Part shown: in pieces, positions 7,995 through 18,000 of the stretch
Layout of the letters: every line of letters starts with the position of its first letter
How positions within the stretch are numbered: position 1 is the first letter of the stretch
From: Actinomycetes bacterium
GTDB lineage: Bacteria; Actinomycetota; Actinomycetes; Propionibacteriales; Propionibacteriaceae
Assembly: GCA_023392635.1 (NCBI GenBank)
Contig: JAEVYS010000034.1
Span: forward strand, 1-32,845
Length of the DNA: 32,845 nt
Direction: 5' to 3'
Translations under genes and position numbers: made by a program
Notes under the pieces: model-generated
Database searches by the model: none
The model's input: only the letters and a program-made list of their open reading frames with translations
What the model was told of the DNA's origin: nothing

Positions 7995-10511
7995 TCAGCC
8001 CGCTGCGGCCGGTGCGGGGACGGGAGTATCCGGCGGTGCCGGCGGGAACGGCGTACCGTCCCCGTTCCCGGTCGGCCTGGACGGGCTGCTCACGGCCTTC
8101 AGGGCCGGCGCGAGCGAGGGGGTCGGAGGCGACGTCGGCGTGGGGACCGAGGCGGTCTCCTGACGGGACCGGGCGTGTGCGCGGCGTCCCTTCTCCGGCG
8201 GTGAGGGCAGCGCGAAGGTCCCCAGGTGGTTGGCCCTGAGCAGCAGGCGGCTGGTGCGCAGCGACTTGGACCGTCCCGAGAGTGGCGCGGCCTCGGCGTC
8301 GCGGCTGAGCTCGACCACCCCCACCTTGAGGCTGCGGGCGAACGGCATGAGGAGCAGGAGGACGCCGACGGCGACCACCATCACGCGCACGGTGTCGGAC
8401 TCGGGCCCGGGCAGCAGTCCGAGCAGCCCGATCCAGCAGATCACCGCACCGAGCACCAGGAACAGGCCGTTCTGGATCCGCCTGCGCCAGTTCGACCATC
8501 GATAGGCGATCATCAGCAGCGCGAGTCGGGACGCCTCGTCCCGGTCGGGCAGGTGACGCAACTGGTGCACCAGCCGCTGCCACGTGGCGCGGCGCTGCCG
8601 GCAGCACGGCCGGGTCACTGACCGGAGGTGCTGGATGAGGTCCTGCGCGTCGTCGACGAGTTGGGCGTCACCCTTGAGGCCGAGCCGGTCCAGCGCCTCC
8701 TGCGCCAGGATCGCCGCGTGCAGGCCGCGACGGCACACCTCGCTGAACAGTCGCGGGGCGAGCGGCTCGGAGCCGACCCGTGCGTACTTGCGGGCCACCC
8801 CCGTCTCCAGGTACTCCTTGGTGTCTCGGTGCAGGTCTGCGGCCATGCGGTAGTCGGCCACGGCCACCATCAGCTGCTGGGCGTTCTCCACCGAGCCGGT
8901 GTTGCCCTCGCTGTCCTCGGCCATGGCCAGGGCGGCCTCGAACTCGCTCTCCGCCTGGATCACCCGTGCCAGGATGTGCTCCCCGACGCTGTCGGTGATC
9001 GCCATCGCCTCCCGCAAGGACTCCTTGTACCGTCCGGCGATCAGCGAGGCCTGCGCGTCCAGCACCCTGAGGTCGAGGTCATGGCGCCGCAACGGCAGGA
9101 CCTGTCCCAGCAGCAGCTCGGCCCCCGCGTCGTCACCGGTGCGCAGCAGCAGCATCGCGCCGAGCACCTGCACCGACCAGGGGTCGGCCGGCGTCAACGG
9201 CTCGGCGGCCAGCATCGCGGACGCGCGGTCGTCATCCCCGGCGAGCAGGGCCAGCCGGACGAGTTGGCGGCTGTCCACCTCCGGGCCGGCCTGGGCGAGC
9301 AGCGCCCGCGCGGCGGCCTGGCCGGTGTAGCGCGCGCCGGCGAACGGGTTCTCCGGGTCAAGCAGCCGACCCTCGGACACCGGGGTCCCCCACTGGGTGC
9401 CGGCCCACAGGCAGGCTTCGGCATACACGGTGTTGTAGGCGTCCGGGGTGTCGAGCGCACGCAGCTCCTCGAGGATGCCCAGGGCCATCGGGCGGTCGGC
9501 GAGCAGCACCCGCACCCGCAGGATCGAGCGACGCAGCTCGTCGGGCAGGCCGGTGTCGTCGACCTCGACCGACTTGCGCAGGTGGTCCCACGCCTCGCGG
9601 AAACGGCCCTGCTGCGCGGCCAGCCGGTAGGCGAGCAGTCGGTAGACGTGGCGCCAGTGCTCGTAGGAGTCGGGGCTGAGGCCAGGGGTGAGCCAGCCGC
9701 CGGGCGTGCCCTCGATCGCCGCGATCGTGGCGAGGCAGGCCTCCTCGGCCTCGGCGAAGCGGCCGACGTCGGTCATCGCCTGGACCCACCGGGACCGGTC
9801 CTCGACGTCCAGGTCGGTCACACCGAACCCGAAGCGCGCGCCCAACTCGTCGAACAGCCGGGACGCGGTCGCGAAGTCCTCCAGCTCTGCCGAGGCCACC
9901 GCGCGCACCAGCACCGAGGCTGCCGTCTGCTCGAGCGACGCGACCAGTTCGAGGGCGAGCATGGGGCTCTCCGCCGCGAGGAGATCCGCTGCGCGCAGGG
10001 TCGACTCCGGGCCGGCCGCGGCGAACCGGTACAGCGCCTGCTCGAACTCCGGGTAGCTGCCCACGGGCGTGCGCTGGCGCCGCCCCGCCTGGAAGAAGCG
10101 ATCGAGCAGGCTGATCAGGCGCACACCGTCCGCGTCCGTCTCCGGTACGGGCCCGGCCATCCGCAGGGCCGCCGACCAGGCCTGGCGGGCCAGCTCGTCG
10201 TCCTCGGCGACCCCCGCCTGCTCGGCACGGCTCTCGGCACGCTGCCACAGCTCGGCAGCGACGAACTCCAGGATGTCCTGGTCGTCGGGGAAGCTCTCCA
10301 CCAGCTCCCGCAGGCTCGGCTGTTGGCGGCGCACGCCCAGCGAGCGCAGCGCGCGCAGCCACCGGCCCGCGTCGGCCTGGCCGAGGCCACCCAGACGGTG
10401 CAATTCCTCGTAGGCGGCATCCGCCGCCTGGTAGTCGCCGCTCGCGATGCACGCCTCGGCACGTCGCCGAAGGTCATCGAAGCCGGTCGCAACCCCCCGC
10501 TGCTCCAGCAT
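7995..10511 (-). CDS. Large TPR-like repeat protein with C-terminal membrane anchor, function unknown
   Basis: An 838-residue protein I cannot assign to a named family. About 650 residues are helical and Ala/Leu/Glu-rich with recurring pairs such as ACIASGDYQAADAAYEELHRLG, FAEAEEACLATI and GRYKESLREAMAI, the look of degenerate tetratricopeptide repeats that bind proteins. A Cys-containing linker (RPCCRQRR) follows. Two hydrophobic segments come next, at about residues 710-730 (LFLVLGAVICWIGLLGLL) and 740-760 (VMVVAVGVLLLLM). The last 80 residues are basic and then Pro/Thr/Ser-rich, disordered. There is no signal peptide, so the repeat part is probably cytoplasmic. ATG 10511 is chosen because GGAGGGG lies 4-5 bp upstream; the frame stays open for 27 codons more without good signals. 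It stands alone on its strand. Confidence 0.75.
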   Translation of the reverse strand: MLEQRGVATGFDDLRRRAEACIASGDYQAADAAYEELHRLGGLGQADAGRWLRALRSLGVRRQQPSLRELVESFPDDQDILEFVAAELWQRAESRAEQAGVAEDDELARQAWSAALRMAGPVPETDADGVRLISLLDRFFQAGRRQRTPVGSYPEFEQALYRFAAAGPESTLRAADLLAAESPMLALELVASLEQTAASVLVRAVASAELEDFATASRLFDELGARFGFGVTDLDVEDRSRWVQAMTDVGRFAEAEEACLATIAAIEGTPGGWLTPGLSPDSYEHWRHVYRLLAYRLAAQQGRFREAWDHLRKSVEVDDTGLPDELRRSILRVRVLLADRPMALGILEELRALDTPDAYNTVYAEACLWAGTQWGTPVSEGRLLDPENPFAGARYTGQAAARALLAQAGPEVDSRQLVRLALLAGDDDRASAMLAAEPLTPADPWSVQVLGAMLLLRTGDDAGAELLLGQVLPLRRHDLDLRVLDAQASLIAGRYKESLREAMAITDSVGEHILARVIQAESEFEAALAMAEDSEGNTGSVENAQQLMVAVADYRMAADLHRDTKEYLETGVARKYARVGSEPLAPRLFSEVCRRGLHAAILAQEALDRLGLKGDAQLVDDAQDLIQHLRSVTRPCCRQRRATWQRLVHQLRHLPDRDEASRLALLMIAYRWSNWRRRIQNGLFLVLGAVICWIGLLGLLPGPESDTVRVMVVAVGVLLLLMPFARSLKVGVVELSRDAEAAPLSGRSKSLRTSRLLLRANHLGTFALPSPPEKGRRAHARSRQETASVPTPTSPPTPSLAPALKAVSSPSRPTGNGDGTPFPPAPPDTPVPAPAAAG

Positions 10512-10826
10512 GTTCCCCTCCGGGCGGAATTCTGCTGGGACGACGCCCGATGCGCCTAGGCCCACAATTGCCACCGGCCACGGCGGTATCACCGCGCGAC
10601 CGGCAGACTCCCCTTCCCATGCACGGACCGCGCGGGCTCACCGACCTGCCAGGCTGCCCCGATGGCTGGGGACCGACGGGGCACCTGACAGGTCGGGAGG
10701 GGTGTCGGCCGAAGCCCGGACCCCGCCCGCGCGAAAAGCGCTTGGGCCCAGACTCCGTCCGCACCGTCGCGGCCGACAAGGGGTGAGGATTGCCACCGGC
10801 GGGAATTCCGCACCGGTGCCGCCCGG
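10512..10826. other. 315-bp intergenic region with a long inverted repeat
   Basis: No convincing gene lies here. The region should hold the promoter of the TPR-like gene and the 3' end of the small GNAT-like gene, both on the minus strand. ATTGCCACCGGC occurs twice as a direct repeat, at 10567-10578 and 10789-10800. TCGGCCGAAGCCC at 10705-10717 also occurs at 3636-3648 in the other large gap. The main element is the inverted repeat at 10641-10696. Confidence 0.55.
10641..10696 (-). terminator. Long inverted repeat, possible terminator
   Basis: The 21-base arm 10641-10661 and the 20-base arm 10677-10696 pair over 19 positions with one mismatch and one bulge, around a 15-base loop. Examples of the matching ends are CCGACCTG with CAGGTCGG and GCCCCG with CGGGGC. 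It lies about 130 bp after the stop of the minus-strand GNAT-like gene and about 130 bp before the TPR-like gene. Termination is the simplest reading; the arms are long enough for an operator or a mobile-element relic too. Confidence 0.45.
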
Positions 10827-11108
10827 TCAGGCCAGCAGGTCGGAGTAGTCGGGGTGCTGGCTGAACCAGTGCTTGACGTAGGGACAGGTCGGACGCACCT
10901 TCCACTCGCCCGCGGCACGCACCGCGTCCATCGCGTGCTGGACCAGCCGACCGGCGATCCCCCGCCCGCCGAACTCCGGCGGCACCTCGGTGTGGTCGAA
11001 GGCGGCCACGTCGCCGGACAGCGTGTAGTGCGCCTCGCCCGCGGGCTGCCCGTCCACGCTGAGCACGAACCGGTTGCCGGCGTGGTCGTGGGTGATCTCC
11101 TCTGCCAT
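10827..11108 (-). CDS. Small GNAT-like acetyltransferase (YjdJ / COG2388 type)
   Basis: A 93-residue minimal GNAT-fold protein. It has the start typical of the group (NRFVLSVDGQPAGEAHYTL), the acetyl-CoA loop PPEFGGRGIAGRLVQHAMD and the late Cys/Pro/Tyr signature RPTCPYVKHWFSQHPDYSDL. The group is widespread and its substrate is not established. ATG 11106-11108 is preceded by GGGGGA immediately upstream, which is close, so a short or absent leader is possible. The gene is divergent from the amidase gene, with only 42 bp between the two start codons, so the two promoters must overlap. Confidence 0.85.
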   Translation of the reverse strand: MAEEITHDHAGNRFVLSVDGQPAGEAHYTLSGDVAAFDHTEVPPEFGGRGIAGRLVQHAMDAVRAAGEWKVRPTCPYVKHWFSQHPDYSDLLA

Positions 11109-11138
11109 TCCCCCACTATCGCATCGCTCGCCGACGGC

Positions 11139-11144
11139 TATCGT
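11139..11144 (+). promoter_or_regulatory. Candidate -10 box giving a leaderless amidase mRNA
   Basis: TATCGT fits the actinobacterial TAnnnT pattern and ends 6 bp before GTG 11151. Transcription would then begin at or next to the start codon. No Shine-Dalgarno is visible before this GTG, which fits a leaderless message. Confidence 0.4.
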
Positions 11145-11150
11145 CATGAG

Positions 11151-12017
11151 GTGCGCACCCGGACCACCACGACCGCAGTGGTCGTGGCCACGCTGGCACT
11201 CGCCGGGTGCACGGTGACCGCCGCGCCGTCCCCGGGGTCGGTGGAACCGGCGTCCGCCGTGGCCCCGGCGCATCTCCCGCTGCCGGTGTCCACGACGACC
11301 CCCGCGCCTGCGGCCACCCCCACCAGCACCCGGCTGCCCGCGTCCCCGATCCCGGAGACGAAGCCGTTGTCCGGCAGGCTGGTCGTGATCGACCCGGGCC
11401 ACAACGGTGTCTGGACGCGGCGTGAGCTGAGGAAGGTGCCCAGCGGCAACGGCCGCACCAAGGAGTGCAACTCCTCCGGCACGGCGACCAACGCCGGCTA
11501 CCCCGAGCACGCCTACACCTGGGCCCAGGCCCGCGCGCTGGCAGCCGTGCTGCGCGCCCGCGGGGCGACCGTGCTGCTGACCAGGCAGAACGACTCCGGT
11601 GAAGGGCCGTGCGTGAACCTGCGGTCGAGCCTGGCGAACGCCCGGAAGGCGGACGCCCTGGTGTCCATCCACGCCGACGGCAGCTTCGCACGCGGCGCCC
11701 GCGGCTTCCACGTGATCGTCAGCACGAGGATGGTGGGCGGCGCGGCCGTGGAGAAGGCCTCGCTCGGTCTGGCCAAGTCGCTGCGCGACGCGCTGGAGAC
11801 CGAGACGGCGATGCCCCGCTCCACCTACATCGGCGCGGGCACCGCGCTGAGCCTCCGGAACGATCTCGGCACGCTGAACCTGTCGGCGCGCACCGCCGTC
11901 ATGCTGGAGATGGGCAACATGCGCAACGCCACCGACGCCTCCCTGCTCGGTTCGACGGTGTTTCGCGCCCAGGCGGCGAAAGCGCTTGCCGACGGCCTCA
12001 CCGCCGCCCTCCGCTGA
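11151..12017 (+). CDS. Lipoprotein N-acetylmuramoyl-L-alanine amidase (Amidase_3)
   Basis: A 288-residue zinc amidase that cuts the bond between N-acetylmuramic acid and the stem peptide of peptidoglycan. A basic N-terminus, a short hydrophobic core and the lipobox LALAGC (Cys20) mark it as a lipoprotein on the outer face of the membrane. A Pro/Thr/Ala-rich linker runs to about residue 75. The catalytic domain follows with all zinc and catalytic residues: His84 (IDPGHNG), Glu119 (YPEHAY), His174 (SIHADG) and Glu253 (MLEMGN). I chose GTG 11151 because it puts the lipobox at the right distance; longer readings add sequence antisense to the GNAT-like gene. It converges with the giant surface protein gene 19 bp away; wall remodelling near a wall-anchored fibre is plausible but unproven. 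Confidence 0.88.
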   Translation: MRTRTTTTAVVVATLALAGCTVTAAPSPGSVEPASAVAPAHLPLPVSTTTPAPAATPTSTRLPASPIPETKPLSGRLVVIDPGHNGVWTRRELRKVPSGNGRTKECNSSGTATNAGYPEHAYTWAQARALAAVLRARGATVLLTRQNDSGEGPCVNLRSSLANARKADALVSIHADGSFARGARGFHVIVSTRMVGGAAVEKASLGLAKSLRDALETETAMPRSTYIGAGTALSLRNDLGTLNLSARTAVMLEMGNMRNATDASLLGSTVFRAQAAKALADGLTAALR

Positions 12018-12036
12018 CCCCCGGCCCCCGGTGGGC

Positions 12037-15000
12037 TCAGTCCTCCTCGGGGCGGGGTTTGCGGCCCACCACGAGCAGTCCGGCGCCGATGGCCAGCACG
12101 ATGCCGCCCACGCCCAGCAGTCCGAGGTCGGCGCCGGTATAGGCGAGCATGCCTCCTGAGCCGTCCCCGTCGTCGTCACCGTCGCCGTCGTCGTCGTGCG
12201 TCGGGTCGACCACGGCCCTGGTGGTGAGGACGACCGCCGTGCAGGACTCGGGGCAGGAGCCCGCCCCGTCGGCCGGGACCGCGACGTTGGTGAAGGTCGC
12301 GTTGTACGCGTCCTCGTCCACCGTCACGGTGTACTGCAGCGTCGCGTCCTCGCCGGGGCCGAGCGTCGGCACCGTCCACGTCAGGACGTGCCCGGTGAGC
12401 GCTGCGCCGTCGGGCAGCCCGGCCAGCGCGGCGTAGGTGAGCACATCGCCCAGGTCGTCGATCACGACTGCCGCCGTGACCGGGGCCCTGGAGGTGTTGT
12501 GGACGTGCAGCGTGTAGGTGACGTCCTGCCCGGGCACCACGGTCGTGCCTTCCGGGTAGTCGGACGTCTTCGACAAGGTCCAGGCCGGGCTGACGTGCTC
12601 GGTGGCGCAGCCGGCGGGGGCGGCGTCGAGTGCCAGCGGGTCGCGGACGCCGCAGGTCGCCGCGCCATCGCCGTACGCCACGTTGCCCAGGGTGTGCCCG
12701 TACGCGCCCGCCCTGACCTCCACCGTGTAGTGGACGGCCGCGGTTCCGCCGACCGGCACATCCGGCACCGTCCAGGTGAGCTGATCGCCCGCCACCGAGA
12801 CCCCCGGCGGAAGCGGACCGACGAGGTCGGCGTCGTCGAGGAGGTCGGACATGTCGTCGTGCACCCGGGCAGCGGTCAGGACCACCGGACCGGTGTTGGT
12901 GGCCGTCAGCGTGTAGGTGATCCGGTCGCCGGGCAGCACGGTCGCCCCGCTGCCCGGGTCGCTGGTCTTCGACAGCGTCCAGTCGGTGGTGTAGGCCGTC
13001 GTCGCGCACGAACCGAGGCAGCTGCCACCGGGCGAGCCGGGAACGGTGGAGTTGTGCAGGGTCGCGCCCCGGGCGGTGCCGGCGACGACGACCTGGTAGC
13101 CGAGCTCGGCCGTGCCGCCGGCCGGGACGTCGGGCACCGACCAGGTCAGCGTGGCGCCGTCCAGCGTCGCACCGGCGGGGAGCGTCACGAGGGCGGCGTC
13201 GTCGAGGACGTCGGAGAGGTCGTCGGTCACGGTCGCCCCGGCGAGAGTGGCCCGGCCGCCATTGGTGACGGTCAGCCGGTACCCCACCGTGTCGCCGGGC
13301 TTCACAACCCCACCCTCGACCACGTCGCTGGACTTGGACAGCGACCACTTCGGGGACCACGACGTGGTGGTGCACTCCAGGCAGGTGCCGCCCGGCGAGC
13401 GGGTGCCGGCAGTGTTGGTCAGCCGGCCACCGAGCGCTGCCACCGTGGCCGTGTACTGCACGGACGCGGTGCCGCCGACCGGAAGGTCGGGTACGGCCCA
13501 GGCAAGGGCGTCGCCGTCCCTGGTCACCCCGTCCGGCAGGACGCCGAGCGTGGCGTCGTCCACGAGGTCGGAGACGTCGTCGCCCACCTCGGCGCCGGTC
13601 AGCGCGACCGGACCGGTGTTGGCCACCGTCAGCGTGTAGGTGATGACGTCGCCAGGCAGCAGGGACGCGTCGCCGGTCCGGTCGCTGGTCTTCGCCAGCG
13701 TCCAGGAGCGCGTGTACGACGTGGTCGAGCACACCGTGCAGCGGCCGCCCACCCCGGACGGGACGACGGTGTTGGCCAGCGTCGCGCCGGCCGCGCCCAC
13801 GGTTGCCGTGTACGTCACGGACGCCGACTCCCCGGCCTCGAGCCGAGGGATCGACCAGGTGAGCACATCGCCGTCCATGGCCAGACCGGGGGCCGCAGCC
13901 GTCACCGTCGCGTCGTCCCGCACATCGGAGAGGTCGTCGACGGCCCTCGCGCCTGAGACCACACCGCGCGAGGTGTTGGTCGCGGTGAGGGTGTAGGTGA
14001 TCACGTCGCCCGGCGCCACGACCGACGGCGCATCCGTTGCCTTCGCCAGCGTCCACGCAGGTGTGAAGGTGTCCGTCGCGCAGGTGCCGGAGCACTCCCC
14101 GCCGACCGAGGCCGGCGCGGCGGAGTTGTGCAGCGTGACGCCGGTCGCACCCTCATCCACGGTGACCGGGTAATCGAGCGTCGCCGTCCCGCCCGGAGCC
14201 ACGTCGGGAACGGCCCAGGTCAGCGTGGCGCCGTCCAGGGTCGCGCCGGGAGGCAGGCTGCCGAGTGTCGCGTCATCGAGGACGTCACCCAGGTCGTCGG
14301 TCACCGAGGCGGCGTGCAGTGTCGCGGGGCCGGTGTTGGTCACGGTGAGCCGGTAGCCCACGACAGCACCGGGTGCCACCGTGCGGCCGTCGGCGTCGCT
14401 GGTCTTGGACAGCGTCCACGACGGCGTGGTGTGCGTGGTGCTGCAGGAGGCGGTGCAGGTGCCGCCCGGGGTGGACGCCGACGCCGTGTTGGTCAGGGAA
14501 ACCCCCACGGCACCGGCGCCCACCGTCACCGGGTACGAGACGTGCACGGTCCCGCCGACCGGTACTGCCGGAACCTGCCACGTGAGCTCGCTCCCGCGGA
14601 CCGACAGGCCTGGGGCCAGGGCGCCGAGGGTGGCGTCGTCGAGGACGTCCGACAGGTCGTCGGAGACCATGGCGCCGTCCAGGGCGACCGGACCGGTGTT
14701 CGTGACGCTCAGGGTGTACGTGACGACGTCACCGGGGCTGACCACGCCGTCCGCCGGGTCGGAGGTCTTCGCCAGTGTCCACGACGGCGTGTACTGCGTG
14801 GTGCTGCACGCGCTGCACGTCGCGCCCGGGCCCACCGGGGTCACCGAGTTGGTGATCGTCGCGCCCGACGCGACCACCGTCGCGGTGTAGGACACCGACA
14901 CCGACCCCCCGGCCGCGATGTCGGGGATCGCCCACGTCAGCGTCGAGCCGTCCAGGACCAGCCCGGCCGCCGTCGCCGACACGGTCGCATCGTCCAGCAC

Positions 15001-18000
15001 ATCGGCGAGGTCGTCGACAGCCTTCGCCCCCGCCACGACGCCCGCGGAGGTGTTCGTCGCCGTCAGGGTGTACGTGATCACGTCACCCGGCTCGAGCACG
15101 GCCCCGTCGGCGCGATCCGAGGTCTTCGCCAGCGTCCACGCGGCGGTGTGGGCCGTGGTGCTGCACGCGGTGTCGCAGCGTCCGCCGGTGCTCGTGGGCG
15201 TGGCCACGTTGTGCAGCGTCGCGCCGGTCGCGGTCACCGCGACGGAGTACGGCAGCGTGACAGTCCCGCCAGGAGCGAGCTCGGGCACGGACCAGCGCAG
15301 GACGTTCCCTTCGCGAACCGCGCCGTCGGGAACCGCCACCAGCGTGGCGTCGTCCAGCACGTCCGAAAGGTCATCGGCCACGGTCGCACCCTGCAGCACC
15401 GCCGGTCCGGTGTTGGTCACCGTCAGCGTGTACCCGATGCTGTCACCGGGCGCGACGGTGGCCCCGGCCGGCACCGAGCTCGCCTTGGCCAGGGTCCACG
15501 ACGGGGTGTACGCGACCGTCGAGCATGAGGTCGGGCAGCTGCCGCCGGCCGATGCCGGTGCGGCGGTGTTGGCCAGCCTGGCGCCGAGCGTCCCCGCGTC
15601 CACGGTGGCGGTGTAGCTGACCGAGGCGGTCGCGCCGGGAGCCGTGGTTGGCACCGACCAGGTGAGCTCGTCGCCGGTCCGCGTGAGGCCGGCGGGCAGG
15701 CTGCCGAGCGTGGCCCCGGCGAGGCCGGAGACGTCGTCGGTGACCGTGGCGCCCGTCAACGCCGCCGGTCCGGTGTTGGTGACGTGCAGCGTGTAGGCGA
15801 GGGTGTCTCCCGGGAACACCTGCGCGCCGTCGCCCGGAGCACTGGTCTTGGCCAGGACCCAGCTGGGCGTGAAGTGACGGGTGCTGCAGGTGCCGCAGGA
15901 GCCGCCCGCGCCGACCGCGGTGGCGGTGTTGGCGAGGGTTGCTCCGTCCGCGTGCACCACGGCGGTGTAGCTGACCGAGGCGTGGGCACCCGGCGCGAGG
16001 GCAGGGATGTTCCAGGTCAGGACGTCGCCGAAGCGGCTGAGTTCGGCAGAGGTGTACGCGATCGTGGCGTCATCGGCCACGCGGCTCAGGTCGTCCACCG
16101 CCTGCGCCCCGGAGACGACGGCCCGGGAACCGTTGGTCGCGGTGAGCGTGTAGGTGACCACGTCGCCGGGCTCGACGGTCGCGCCGTCGCCGGGGTCAGA
16201 GGTCTTCGTCAGCGTCCACGCCCCGGTGTGCGCGGTGGTCGCGCAGCTCACGCCGCACGTGCCGCCGTCGCTGGCGGGCACGGCGCTGTTGCGCAGGGTG
16301 GCGCCGATAGCGGTCGCCTTGACCACTGCGGCGTAGGTGATCGAGGCGGTCGCGCCGGCGGCCACGTCCGGCACCGCCCAGGTGAGGGTGTCACCGGTGC
16401 GGGTCACGCCGGCCGGCAGCGTGCCGAGGTCGGCGGAGCCGACGAGACCCGACAGGTCGTCGCCGACCTTCGCGCCGCTCAGTGTGGCCGGGCCGGTGTT
16501 GGTCACGGCGAGGGTGTAGGTGAGCGTCGAGCCCGGGGTGACGGTGGCTCCGTCGGCAGGGTCGGAAGTCTTGTCCAGCGTCCACGACGGTGTCGAGGAG
16601 GTGGTGGTGCACCCGTCGCAGCGGCCGCCGCTGGTCACCGGCGCGGCGATGTTGGTGAGCGTGTCACCGGCGGAGCCGGCCGCGACGGTGGCCGTGTAGC
16701 CGACCGACACCTGGCCACCGACCGGGACGTCGGGGACGGCCCAGACCAGCGTGCTGCCCGACCGGCTGAGCCCGGCGCCGAGGCCGGAGACGATCGCGTC
16801 GTCGAGAACCTCGGTGAGGTCGTCGGACACCAGGGCGCCGGAGACCGTGACCGGGCCGGTGTTGGTGACGGTGAGCGTGTAGTGGATCGCCTGGCCCGGC
16901 AGGACCTGCGCGTCGGCGTCCGAGCTCTTGGTGAGGGCCCACGCGCCGGTGGACTGGGTGGTCGCACAGCCACCGACGCAGGAGCCACCGGCGCCGACCG
17001 GGGTGACGGAGTTGACGACGGTCACGCCGTCGGCACCTGCCTTCACGGTGGCGGTGTAGGTGACCTCGGCGTGCTCGCCCGGCAGCAGCGTCGGGATCGC
17101 CCAGGTCAAGGTGTGGCCGGACAGGCTGAGTTCGGTGGAGCTGAACGCGAGGTCAGCGTAGGGCAGCACGCCCGACAGGTCGTCGAGCGCGAGGGCGCCG
17201 CGGATCTGCGCGTCCGAGGTGTTGGTGGCGGTGAGCGTGTACGTGATCACGTCACCCGGCCTCACGGTCGCGCCGGACGCCGGGTTCGAGCTCTTCGACA
17301 GCGTCCACGAGGGCGTGTGGGCAGTCGTGGTGCAGGAGGACGCCGTAGCGCAGCTTCCCCCGGGACTCGCCGGCGCGGCGGTGTTGGTGAGCGTGGCGCC
17401 GACGGCGTCCGACGTCACGACCACGCGGTAGGTCAGGGTCGCGGTGGCACCCGGTGCCACGTCCGGCACGGCCCAGGCCAGGGCGGTGCCGATGACGATG
17501 GCGCCGGCGGGGACGGCCCGCAGGTCGGCGTCGTCGAGGACGCCGGACAGGTCGTCGTGCACCTGGGCGCCCGACAGCGTGGCCGGGCCGGTGTTCGTGA
17601 CGGTCAGGGTGTAGTCGACGGTGTCGCCGGGCTTCACGGTCGCGCCGGGTCCGACGCTGCTGGCCTTGACCAGCGTCCACGACGGTGTGTACTGCGTGGT
17701 GGTGCAGCGGGCGCCGCACGAGCCGCCGGCTGACGCCGGGGACGCGGTGTTGGTGAGCGTCGCGCCGAGTGCTCCTGCCTTCACAGTCGCGGCGTAGCTG
17801 ACCGTCGCGGTGCCGCCGACGGCGACGTCGGGCACCGACCAGGTGAGCACGGTGCCGGTGCGGACCAGGCCGGCCGGCAGGGCGCCGAGGACGGCGTCGT
17901 CCACGAGGTCGGACACGTCGTCGGTGACCTTCGCCCCGATGAGGGCGACCGGGCCGGTGTTGGTCACGGCGAGGGTGTAGTGCACGGTGTCGCCGGGGCT

